Below are positions 1 through 7,116 of a stretch of DNA of 7,286 nucleotides, in pieces. The DNA comes from Akkermansiaceae bacterium (lineage in GTDB: Bacteria > Verrucomicrobiota > Verrucomicrobiia > Verrucomicrobiales > Akkermansiaceae): the NCBI GenBank assembly GCA_025457805.1, contig JALOTR010000126.1, positions 1 through 7,286 of the forward strand, read 5' to 3'. The notes under the pieces are model-generated. The model made no database searches, was not told the DNA's origin, and saw nothing but the letters and a program-made list of their open reading frames with translations. Position numbers and translations under genes: made by a program. Position 1 is the first letter of the stretch, and each line of letters starts with the position of its first letter.

Positions 1-3000
1 GGCTCGGTGCGATAGGCATCTTCCTGCGCAGCGCTGCGGATGTATTCCTGGTTCACCCGGAAAATGGTGGAGCGCACTTCGAACAAATGGCGCGTCACGG
101 CCACCATTTCCTCGATCTCCGCCGGTGAGTGATTGCCTTTGAACTCCACGCCTTCGTGGCTGCCATTTTCCGCAATGCGCATGACGGCATAGACATCCTC
201 CTGATGGCGGCTGGCGAGACGAGCGAGGATGGGATTGGAGGTGAGGCAGTTTTCGATATAACTCGCCTTGAAGGCATCGATGTGGCCGCCGAGGATATCG
301 CCGAGGTTATAAGTATCCGCACGGTTGGCGAGCATGTCGGGAATCTTGAACTTGCTGCCACCTTCGGTGTATGGGTTTCCGGCCATCACCACCGCCACCT
401 TCTTGCCGCGCAGATCATAGGTCCGCGCCTTGCCGCGCCACACGCCTTCCATTTTGCGTTGGGCATCGCAGAGGCTGATGAAGCGTTGCAGGAACTCCGG
501 ATTCGTATGCTGGATGTCATCCACATAGATCATCACGTTGTCACCCATCTCCAGTGCGAGGTTGAGTTTCTCCACTTCCTCGCGGGCGGATAGATTGGGT
601 GCTTCGGTGGGGTCCAGCGAAACCACGGCATGGCCGAGTGCGGGTCCGTTGATCTTCATGAAGGTGAGACCAAGCCGGTTGGCCACGTATTCCATGATGG
701 TTGTCTTGCCATAACCGGGAGGCGAAACGAGCAGCAACAAGCCGGAGCGGTCGGTTCGCGTGTCGCTGCCGGCAGTGCCGATTTGTTTGGCCAAGTTCTC
801 GCCGATGAGTGGAAGATAAACGTCGTTGATGAGCTGGTTGCGGACGAAGGAACTCATCACCTTCGGCTTGAACTCATCGAGGCGAAGTGAAACGCGCCGA
901 TCTTCGACCAAGCGTTGCTTCAGGCGGGTGCAAGTTTCGAAGGCCGGGACATCCACGTTCGCGAAACGCATCAAACGCTCGCGCAGGGCGTGGTAATCGG
1001 TTTCATAAACTCCCCCCTCGCCGATGACGGCGTGTTGGCCACGCAGGCGTTCGACGCGGATGCTTGAAGATGTATCCACCACGCCTAACATCTCGATGCC
1101 ACCGCGCAGCCAGTGGGCGGCAGCTTCAGCGATCCAAGCGAGTGCGGGCGTGCGCAGCGGGCCTTCGGGCAGGGCCTTGCTGCTTTGCAAGTGCCCGCTC
1201 ATCCAATCGATCGCGACCAGGAAGCGCCGCTCGGGATCGTCGGCTAGCGCCGCGAGGGATTTGGCAAATTCGCTGGCGGCATTGCGGCTGGTGAGGGCCA
1301 TTTTGAAATCCGCTTTCCATGCCGCGCATTCCGTGGAGGCCGCGCAGGGGCCACCGGAGGCGAGTTGCTCAAACAGATAACTTGCGGCCTCATGGGACAT
1401 CGATGCCGCATCCGACTCGCCGAGAGACAACAACAAACCTGCTGCCTGCGAGCGGTTGGCAAAATCATGAAGCGCCTTCTGCAAAGTTTGTTTCAATGGA
1501 TGTTCCTCCGCTGCCGGAGTGCCGAACGCGCGGCGCATGGCCCCGTGGGAGGTGATGAGTGGTGCGAGGTTTTTTCCTTCTTCGGTGAGGCGATGAACCT
1601 CCCAAAAAAGCAAAGCCAGCGCCCTCACCCGCGGGCCGAAGCGCAGCAGGCCGAGAGCACGGTGGACGGGCAATACAGCATTGAGGATGGCAAGTGCGTC
1701 TTCATCGTGCACGCCCTTGGTATAACCTTCCGAATAACGCGGAGCCATGATGGCGTGGATGGTTTCCATCGTGGCTCCCGTTTCCGGGACGCCTGCTTCC
1801 AAGGTCTTCCATGCCAGCCACTCCGCCCGATAGACGCGGGAGTTTTCGCTGACCACTTCCTGCCCCCACACGGGGCGGGTGGCGAGGAACTCCTCGTATT
1901 CGACCGGCTCGAAGAAGGCGGTTCCTGATAGATGGAAACACATCTGTCCATCATGCTCGACGATGGAAAGTTCCAGCTCCTGCGTGTTGACGGAAAAACT
2001 GTGTCTGCCGAACTTGAGCACGTTGCCGCCATCGGCAAACAACTCCTTGCGATCCTTGAGCTGTCGCACGGCATCGTCCTGCACAGTCTTGAGCCGTGTT
2101 TGCAGGTCGTCTGCTTTGACGCTGTCGCCCACCTCCTTCAACTCGGCGATGATGTCGCGGAGTTTGGAAACCATCAGATCGCCGGCGAAGTAGCCGTTGA
2201 TCGTATTGATATCATCGAAGGAAGCCGCGCGGTGCTTGAGTCCGGCGAGAATGCGTTCGGCGGATTTGAGAAGATTTCCGGCGCGGCGGTTGCGTTGTTC
2301 GATGAGTGCCTGCTTGCGGCCCTCGAAGGCTTCATAAACCTCCTCGCGCTTGCGGGTGAGTTCCTCGATGTATTCGTCGAACTCGGCGAAGCGCCCTTCC
2401 AGTTCCTCCACCTGCACCATCACCTTGGTGAGGTATTCGCCGCATTTTTCCGGAGTATCGCAGAGGTCGAGATAGTTTACCACCGACTGGCTGAGCAGCT
2501 TGAGCTGGGCGCCGAACTGCGCCACGCCTTCCACTTGGGCCAGCTCGCGGCGTTTGGTTTTCAACTCCGCCTTCACGCCGTTGAGTGTGGCATAGATGGC
2601 GGAAACGCTTTCGATGATCGCCGTGGTCTGCGTGGGATCCTGGATGCGCAGGTTGCTGACGATATCGATCAATAACTCCAACTCCGCACCGGCTTCGTCG
2701 AGGCCTTTTGCCGTTTCATCGGCCTCAGTGGTCTTGGTGATTTTCGGCAGCGTTTCGCGCTGGGTCTCGATGGCGCGGCGGTAGGGATCGAGCGCTTCCG
2801 GACGGAGCAGGAATTCGACAGTTTTGTTAGAAACCACATCCACCGCATCGGCGGCGCGTTGGTCGAGATCGTCGATGAGCGCGTTGTCCGCATATCTCAA
2901 CTCGCGAAGGCCGATGATTTCCCCGCGGCGGAGGCGGAGGTCGGCGAGGTTGCGGACAAATCCGCGGATGTCATCGGGAGCGCTGGAGCGGACGGCGACA

Positions 3001-4568
3001 AGAAGTTTCTCGGTAGCTCCGCGCACTTCCTCGGTTCGGGAGGCGGTCGCTTGGCGGAGGCGGACCACTTTGTCGAACTCCGCCATGGCCGAGTTGGCTG
3101 CGGCGTGGATGGCATCGATGGGTTCGGCGAGAGCCTTTGCCTCGGGTTCCTTCAACCAGAAATAACCATCCAACACCTCGCGCGTGCGGCGGGAAAGTTC
3201 CAGATAGACATCGGCATAAGTGTCCCCTTTTCCTAACAGGATCAGGATCTCCCGCGCTTCCGCCATGCCGCGGACAAGGGCGGCGTTGCCGATTTTGAAC
3301 AGCAGCGATCCGCGTTTCTCCGCAGGCACCGCGATGGCGGTATCCGCGACGTAGGGAGTGCGCCACACTTGGAGTGCGTGGTGTTTTTGGGGCTGGTCGG
3401 GCGATTGGAAAAGCACCATCCGTCCATCGCCATCCAGCGCGAAGCCATTGCAGATGATTGGGGTTTCGACGGCCTGCGCGATGACATTATAGGAAAACAA
3501 CACATAGTGGCCGGAGAGGCGTTGATAGAACACATAGAGCGTGTCCTCGCCATTTCCCGATGCCACGCGGCGCTCAAAGCGGAGTCCGCTGAGCCCGGTT
3601 TCGTAGGTCTTCACTTCGCCGGTGGCGAGCAGGTAGCCGTTGGCAAAAAGAATGCCTTGGTCCTCCGGAAGCAGCACGCAGGATTGTCCGATGCCATCGA
3701 GCCGGTGCACCTCGCGGGTCTTGCCATTGAACACGAGGTGGCGGGGCTGGGTTTCTCGATACGGCAAGATACGCAGGATCACCAAAGGACCGACGATGGC
3801 ATATAAAATCTCCGCATCGTCGAGCGTTTGGTCGGCATCCTCCACTTGTTCGGAATAAATGCCCTGCCCGCTGGCGGTGTTGTCCTCGATCTTGATGGTG
3901 AGGTCGCCGCCGACGGTTTCCACATAAACCAGATCCTCGATGGAGATATGTGGATGTTCCCCGGCGCGGTGCATGTCGCGGTGGGCGCGTTTCCATTTGA
4001 ACTCCACCAGATCAGGATAGCGCGCTTCGTGGTCGGAGCGGTTGCCGAGGTATTCGAGCGTGCCATCGCCGACGAGCCGCCATTTGAATGTTTTGAAATC
4101 GTCCTCGGTTTTTCCGATCCGCATCTTCATGTGAAGATGCGGGCCGATGACCATGAACTTCACGAAGACCGTCTCGCGGTAGTATCGGAAGAGCGTTTGG
4201 AAATCTTCGAGGAAAGCGGCATCGCCCAGCAGTTTTTCGAGAGGCTCGGGGTGGAAATTCCGTTCCTCATCCAGGCGGCAAAGCGCAAAAACATCGGCAA
4301 GCTCGGTGGTCTGCTTGAGGCCGAACTGGATATTGTAACCTAACAGATAAAGGTTGTTACCCAAGCCCACCATGTCGCGGGCGACGCAGTTGTGGGCAGT
4401 GCCCACATGGCCGGTGGTGAGCAATTCTGTTGGAATCGCACCGAACACCTCGTGCCGCGCGGCATTGAGTGCCTCGACACGCTCGCGCAGCACCGCTCCA
4501 TGTTGATCGAGGCGAGCGCGGATCACCTCATAAGCGCCGCCTTCGAGTTGTTGGGTTGAGTCGGACAT
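1..4568 (-). CDS. Giant AAA+ ATPase of the DUF3686 / 'DNA repair ATPase' family, C-terminus beyond the window
   Basis: One reading frame stays open from the ATG at 4568-4566 to the window edge, giving at least 1522 residues. Residues 1 to about 470 resemble the DUF3686 N-terminal region, including HNCVARDMVGLG near residue 58 and KRGSLLFKIGNAALVRGMAE before the first helical stretch. Residues about 470-530 and 620-855 are charged, helical and coiled-coil-like, with RIQDPTQTT around 641-649. A short beta-rich piece (about 855-920) and more helix follow. The AAA+ core starts near 1226: Walker A SPPGYGKTT with Lys1288, Walker B MIYVDD with Asp1350-Asp1351, sensor-1-like Asn1398 in VVMAGNPYTEGG, and a candidate arginine finger Arg1416 in NRADT. 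There is no signal peptide or membrane segment, so it is probably cytoplasmic. The frame was confirmed at six separated points (start, 3365, 2642, 1502, 707, 377). No Shine-Dalgarno sequence precedes the start; TCTCCTC lies there instead. Family names mention DNA repair, but the substrate is unknown. It is the last gene of the visible operon. Confidence 0.9.
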   Translation of the reverse strand, partial: MSDSTQQLEGGAYEVIRARLDQHGAVLRERVEALNAARHEVFGAIPTELLTTGHVGTAHNCVARDMVGLGNNLYLLGYNIQFGLKQTTELADVFALCRLDEERNFHPEPLEKLLGDAAFLEDFQTLFRYYRETVFVKFMVIGPHLHMKMRIGKTEDDFKTFKWRLVGDGTLEYLGNRSDHEARYPDLVEFKWKRAHRDMHRAGEHPHISIEDLVYVETVGGDLTIKIEDNTASGQGIYSEQVEDADQTLDDAEILYAIVGPLVILRILPYRETQPRHLVFNGKTREVHRLDGIGQSCVLLPEDQGILFANGYLLATGEVKTYETGLSGLRFERRVASGNGEDTLYVFYQRLSGHYVLFSYNVIAQAVETPIICNGFALDGDGRMVLFQSPDQPQKHHALQVWRTPYVADTAIAVPAEKRGSLLFKIGNAALVRGMAEAREILILLGKGDTYADVYLELSRRTREVLDGYFWLKEPEAKALAEPIDAIHAAANSAMAEFDKVVRLRQATASRTEEVRGATEKLLVAVRSSAPDDIRGFVRNLADLRLRRGEIIGLRELRYADNALIDDLDQRAADAVDVVSNKTVEFLLRPEALDPYRRAIETQRETLPKITKTTEADETAKGLDEAGAELELLIDIVSNLRIQDPTQTTAIIESVSAIYATLNGVKAELKTKRRELAQVEGVAQFGAQLKLLSQSVVNYLDLCDTPEKCGEYLTKVMVQVEELEGRFAEFDEYIEELTRKREEVYEAFEGRKQALIEQRNRRAGNLLKSAERILAGLKHRAASFDDINTINGYFAGDLMVSKLRDIIAELKEVGDSVKADDLQTRLKTVQDDAVRQLKDRKELFADGGNVLKFGRHSFSVNTQELELSIVEHDGQMCFHLSGTAFFEPVEYEEFLATRPVWGQEVVSENSRVYRAEWLAWKTLEAGVPETGATMETIHAIMAPRYSEGYTKGVHDEDALAILNAVLPVHRALGLLRFGPRVRALALLFWEVHRLTEEGKNLAPLITSHGAMRRAFGTPAAEEHPLKQTLQKALHDFANRSQAAGLLLSLGESDAASMSHEAASYLFEQLASGGPCAASTECAAWKADFKMALTSRNAASEFAKSLAALADDPERRFLVAIDWMSGHLQSSKALPEGPLRTPALAWIAEAAAHWLRGGIEMLGVVDTSSSIRVERLRGQHAVIGEGGVYETDYHALRERLMRFANVDVPAFETCTRLKQRLVEDRRVSLRLDEFKPKVMSSFVRNQLINDVYLPLIGENLAKQIGTAGSDTRTDRSGLLLLVSPPGYGKTTIMEYVANRLGLTFMKINGPALGHAVVSLDPTEAPNLSAREEVEKLNLALEMGDNVMIYVDDIQHTNPEFLQRFISLCDAQRKMEGVWRGKARTYDLRGKKVAVVMAGNPYTEGGSKFKIPDMLANRADTYNLGDILGGHIDAFKASYIENCLTSNPILARLASRHQEDVYAVMRIAENGSHEGVEFKGNHSPAEIEEMVAVTRHLFEVRSTIFRVNQEYIRSAAQEDAYRTE
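4119..4142. repeat. 24-base near-perfect palindrome inside the ATPase gene
   Basis: Two 11-base arms (CCGCATCTTCA and TGAAGATGCGG) are perfectly complementary and separated by only two bases (TG). In the minus-strand gene it encodes PHLHMKMR, residues 143-150 of the giant ATPase. No T-run follows on either side, so it is not a terminator. It may simply result from the His/Met/Lys-rich peptide, or act as a protein-binding dyad or RNA hairpin. Confidence 0.6.
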
Positions 4569-4586
4569 CAAAAGAGGAGATTATGG

Positions 4587-4616
4587 GAACCACGGAACAC
4601 TCGGAATACACGGAAG
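4587..4616 (+). repeat. Left inverted-repeat arm of the GxxExxY cassette
   Basis: This 30-base arm matches the reverse complement of 5013-5042 at 28 of 30 positions; the two differences are C/T exchanges at arm positions 12 and 21. It contains three imperfect 9-base units, CACGGAACA, CTCGGAATA and CACGGAAGA (the last ends one base beyond the arm). It begins 18 bases upstream of the ATPase start codon and ends 9 bases past the GxxExxY stop codon, so it occupies most of the 57-base gap between those genes. Confidence 0.9.
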
Positions 4617-4625
4617 AAAGGAGAC

Positions 4626-5000
4626 TTAGAGAATGAATCTTTCATGTTGGGCTTTTGGATAGTGTCCGAAGTTGACGAGTAGCCCGACGCGAGTTCCTGT
4701 GGCGCGGAGGTAGTTCATCAGTTGGGCTCGGTGAGTGTCGTCAATGGATTTGGCGGCCTTGATTTCGAGAATCACCTGGCCGTGACAAAAGAAGTCGGGT
4801 TCATATCGTTTTCTCAGTTTTCTCCCCTTGTATTCGAGTTCAAGCGGAGGCTTCACAAGAAAGGGGATGTTGCGGATTTCGAATTCAATCTCCAGGCATT
4901 CCTGATAGACGTCTTCCAGAAATCCGCAGCCTTTTTCCCGATAGACTTCAAAGCAAGCGCCAAGAATTTCATAGGTCTCCGTTTCGAAGATAAGTGCCAT
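4626..5000 (-). CDS. GxxExxY protein, PD-(D/E)XK nuclease-like
   Basis: This complete 124-residue protein belongs to the GxxExxY family (TIGR04256-like, related to PDDEXK_3). The name-giving motif is Gly26-Phe-Leu-Glu29-Asp-Val-Tyr32. A PD-(D/E)XK-type core follows: Pro68-Asp69, then Glu79-Ile-Lys81 on the next predicted strand, and Gln93 with Tyr97-Leu98 in the helix beyond (QLMNYL). All expected catalytic-type residues are present, so the fold and a metal site look intact. The family has no firmly established biochemical role; nuclease activity is inferred from the fold. There is no signal peptide or membrane segment. The length is normal for the family, and the ATG is the natural start, with a purine-rich GGAAGGGAAGAGAAGAA leader just upstream that is only a weak ribosome-binding site. 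The gene runs the same way as its neighbours but is flanked by inverted repeats and has a lower G+C content, which suggests separate ancestry from the surrounding operon. Confidence 0.93.
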   Translation of the reverse strand: MALIFETETYEILGACFEVYREKGCGFLEDVYQECLEIEFEIRNIPFLVKPPLELEYKGRKLRKRYEPDFFCHGQVILEIKAAKSIDDTHRAQLMNYLRATGTRVGLLVNFGHYPKAQHERFIL

Positions 5001-5012
5001 TTCTTCTCTTCC

Positions 5013-5042
5013 CTTCCGTGTGTTCCGAGTATTCCGTGGTTC
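5013..5042 (-). repeat. Right inverted-repeat arm of the GxxExxY cassette
   Basis: Read on the minus strand, this 30-base arm repeats 4587-4616 with two differences and carries the units CACGGAATA, CTCGGAACA and CACGGAAG. It ends 12 bases before the GxxExxY ATG and begins 7 bases after the flotillin stop codon. In an mRNA spanning the region the two arms could pair at 29 of 30 positions (28 Watson-Crick, one G-U, one mismatch), enclosing the small gene. Confidence 0.9.
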
Positions 5043-5049
5043 GTCCTCC

Positions 5050-7095
5050 TTACTTCAAAAAGGCAGCCGCTTTGGTGTCACCCAGACCGAAGCGCTCGGC
5101 GGCGCCGAGCAGGCCGATGAGGCGTTGGCGTTGTTCGCCATCGGCGAGGCCGACGAGTTTGCCGAGCATGGCGGAGATGGTTAGGTTTTTGACGTCGTCG
5201 GTGTTGACTCCGAAGTCCTTGATCCAGGTGCTGATCTGGGATTTGAAATACTCGGGATCGCCGTTGAAGAAGGTGTCCTTCACATCGCCGAGCACGTGGC
5301 TGTTGTCCACGGTGCGGTCCACCACCTTGCCGGTGGTGATGGCGCGGGTGATGCGGTCGAAGAACTCGGTTTCGCCGCCGACGATATCGATCTTGGAGTG
5401 TTTGAGTGCCTCGCCGATGACGATGGCCTGTTGCTCGGCGATCTGGCGTTGCACGTCGATCTGCGCGAGTTCGACGGTCTTGGCTTTTTCGAGTTCGAGT
5501 TTGAACTCCTCGTGCTCTTGACCGGCGTTTTCGAACAACTTCATGGCATCGGCCTTCTGGCGGATGGCTTCCGCGTCGGCAGAGCCCTTGGCGAGCATGA
5601 CTTCCGCCTCGCCCATGCCGATGGCGGCGGATTCTTTGGTGAGGGCTTCCGCGATGAGCATCTTGCCGGCAGCTTCCTTCTCGGAGGCGGCCTGATAGGC
5701 TTCCGCGAGGATGAGTTTTTCCTCGGCGTGCATTTTCGCCGCCTGGCGTGCCGCTTCGGCCGCGGTGGTGGTGGAATAGGCTTCTTCGTCCGCTTTGAAC
5801 TGGGCGGCTTGTTTGTGTGCTTCGGCTTCCTTGATTTGTTGAATCAGGTTTTCCTGAGCGACGGCCTCCGCATTGGTGACGGTGACCTTCTTGTCGCGCT
5901 CGACGGTGGCGAAGGCCTCGGTGTCCTTGATCTTCTGTTGTTCCTCGACCACGGACTTCTCCACGATGACGCGCTCGCGGATGACTTCCTGGATTTCCTT
6001 GCGCTGTTGTTCGACGGCTTTTTCCGATTCGATTTGTTTGAGCTGGGTGATGCGCTCGCGTTCGATTTGTTCGATCATGCGTTCGCGTTCCACGCGCTCG
6101 AGTTCGACACCGTCGGTGCGTTCCTTGTTGCGTTGGGCGACGAGCACCTGGCGCTGCATGTTCTGATCGGCGATGGCAACTTCCTCGTCTGCGGCGATGC
6201 GGGCGATTTCCGCTTTGCGGCGTTCTTCCTCGCGGACCTTGGCGGCTTCCGCTTCCTCGCGGGATTGCACCGTCTCGACCTCGCGCTTCTGGCGCGCTTC
6301 GGTTTCCTTCAATTGGCGCTCCAACTCAAGGATTGCCTCACGGGCTTCGACGTCCTGTTGTTTGATGGTCTTTTCCTTGTCGCGCTGGATTTTGTTGGAA
6401 AGCTTGGCCTGCTCGGCGGTGAGTTGGGTGATTTTCTTGATACCCTCGGCATCGAGAATGTTGTCGGGATCGAGCATCTCGATGGGAGTTTGCTCCAGAT
6501 AATCGATCGCGGCGTCTTCGAGCACATAACCATTGAGGTCGGTGCCGATGACTTTGAGGATGGCTTCGCGGAACTTGTCGCGATCTTCATACAACTGGGT
6601 GAAGAGGAAACGCTTGCCGACGGTCTTGAGAGCTTCGGAGAATTTCGCATCGAAGAGATTGCGGATCTCCGGCTCGCTGGATGCACGGACGCAACCGATC
6701 GAATCCGCAACCTTGATGATATCCGCCTCGACGTTGTTGATGCGGACGAAGAACACCACCTTGATATCGGCGCGCATGTTGTCCTGACAGATCAGGCCGT
6801 TTTTGCCGGTGCGGTCGATTTCGATGCGTTTCACCGAGATATCAATCAACTCCGCGCGGTGAATGATGGGGACCACAAAGCCGCCGTTGAGGATCACCTT
6901 GGCGGTGTTGCCACCGGTTCTCACCAGCGCACGGCCTTTCTCCACCTTGCGGTAGCAGGTGAGGAGAAGATAGATGAAACCGAGAGCGGCGAGGGCGAAG
7001 ACCACGGCACCGACGATGCTGAGGTCCGACAGGATGTTGGCAGTCTGCGGCCATGCGGTGATGGCAGCGAGAGGATGGGACAGGTGGGGAGTCAT
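5050..7095 (-). CDS. Flotillin-like SPFH/band 7 protein, YqiK type, with C-terminal extension
   Basis: This complete 681-residue protein has one N-terminal membrane segment at about residues 25-47 (LSIVGAVVFALAALGFIYLL), followed at once by the basic stretch CYRKVEKGRALVRTG. The SPFH (band 7) domain covers about 50-215 and ends in YLEQTPIEMLDPDNILDAEG, a stretch resembling the equivalent part of E. coli YqiK. From about 218 to 560 the chain is a long Glu/Ala/Arg/Lys-rich coiled coil typical of flotillins, which assemble into large membrane scaffolds. A folded-looking tail of about 107 residues follows Gly573-Gly574 and contains FFNGDPEYFKSQISTWIKDFG. E. coli YqiK is shorter, about 553 residues from memory. 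The ATG at 7095 places the membrane segment near the N-terminus but lacks a Shine-Dalgarno sequence. The gene lies 21 bases downstream of a probable YqiJ-like gene, the yqiJ-yqiK order known in E. coli. A role as a membrane-domain organiser that recruits the downstream ATPase is inferred. Confidence 0.94.
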   Translation of the reverse strand: MTPHLSHPLAAITAWPQTANILSDLSIVGAVVFALAALGFIYLLLTCYRKVEKGRALVRTGGNTAKVILNGGFVVPIIHRAELIDISVKRIEIDRTGKNGLICQDNMRADIKVVFFVRINNVEADIIKVADSIGCVRASSEPEIRNLFDAKFSEALKTVGKRFLFTQLYEDRDKFREAILKVIGTDLNGYVLEDAAIDYLEQTPIEMLDPDNILDAEGIKKITQLTAEQAKLSNKIQRDKEKTIKQQDVEAREAILELERQLKETEARQKREVETVQSREEAEAAKVREEERRKAEIARIAADEEVAIADQNMQRQVLVAQRNKERTDGVELERVERERMIEQIERERITQLKQIESEKAVEQQRKEIQEVIRERVIVEKSVVEEQQKIKDTEAFATVERDKKVTVTNAEAVAQENLIQQIKEAEAHKQAAQFKADEEAYSTTTAAEAARQAAKMHAEEKLILAEAYQAASEKEAAGKMLIAEALTKESAAIGMGEAEVMLAKGSADAEAIRQKADAMKLFENAGQEHEEFKLELEKAKTVELAQIDVQRQIAEQQAIVIGEALKHSKIDIVGGETEFFDRITRAITTGKVVDRTVDNSHVLGDVKDTFFNGDPEYFKSQISTWIKDFGVNTDDVKNLTISAMLGKLVGLADGEQRQRLIGLLGAAERFGLGDTKAAAFLK

Positions 7096-7116
7096 GGGTG
7101 TGGCAATTGGTGTTTT

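Larger units (their letters stand above)
4587..5042 (-). mobile_element. Candidate inverted-repeat-bounded cassette carrying a GxxExxY gene
   Basis: The 456-base unit is bounded by the two 30-base arms and carries one complete gene that fills nearly all the interior. Bases 4801-4920 contain 54 G+C of 120 (45%), against 41 of 60 (68%) at 5101-5160 in the neighbouring flotillin gene. The unit lies exactly between two genes of an otherwise tight operon. Removing it would leave 7 plus 18, that is 25, bases between the flotillin stop and the ATPase start. No transposase is encoded and I find no target-site duplication next to the arms: the left flank ends ATTATGG and the right begins GTCCTCC. Movement would need outside help. 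It could instead be a fixed operon member whose flanks carry a dispersed genomic repeat. The structure is seen directly; mobility is inferred. Confidence 0.45.

Noticed and set aside
1625..2074. Minus-strand open frames at 1625-2074, 3574-3996 and 3242-3577, suggesting separate small genes or a frameshifted ATPase
   Set aside because: They are in other minus-strand frames. The true frame reads continuously through these positions, so there is no frameshift and no extra gene.
1932..2675. A 247-codon open frame on the plus strand, with others at 129-593, 1365-1928 and 3828-4343
   Set aside because: All lie opposite the continuous ATPase frame, whose family motifs fix the true strand. They arise from G+C-rich codon structure and show no recognisable domain.
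4587..4617. Repeat units as a CRISPR array or replication origin iterons
   Set aside because: There are only three contiguous 9-base units per arm, with no spacers, no cas or rep gene, and an inverted-pair layout around a gene.
4577..5052. Target-site duplication flanking the cassette
   Set aside because: The bases directly outside the arms (ATTATGG on the left, GTCCTCC on the right) do not match as a direct repeat, so transposition in the classical sense is not supported.
5094..5110. Hairpin with 7-base arms (GCTCGGC / GCCGAGC) as a terminator near the flotillin gene end
   Set aside because: It lies inside the flotillin coding sequence, about 40 bases before the stop codon, and no T-run follows in the transcribed direction.
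5873..6502. Plus-strand Ser/Arg-rich open frames (5873-6166 and 6173-6502)
   Set aside because: They are antisense to the Glu/Ala/Arg coiled coil of the flotillin; the Ser/Arg richness is the mirror of those codons.
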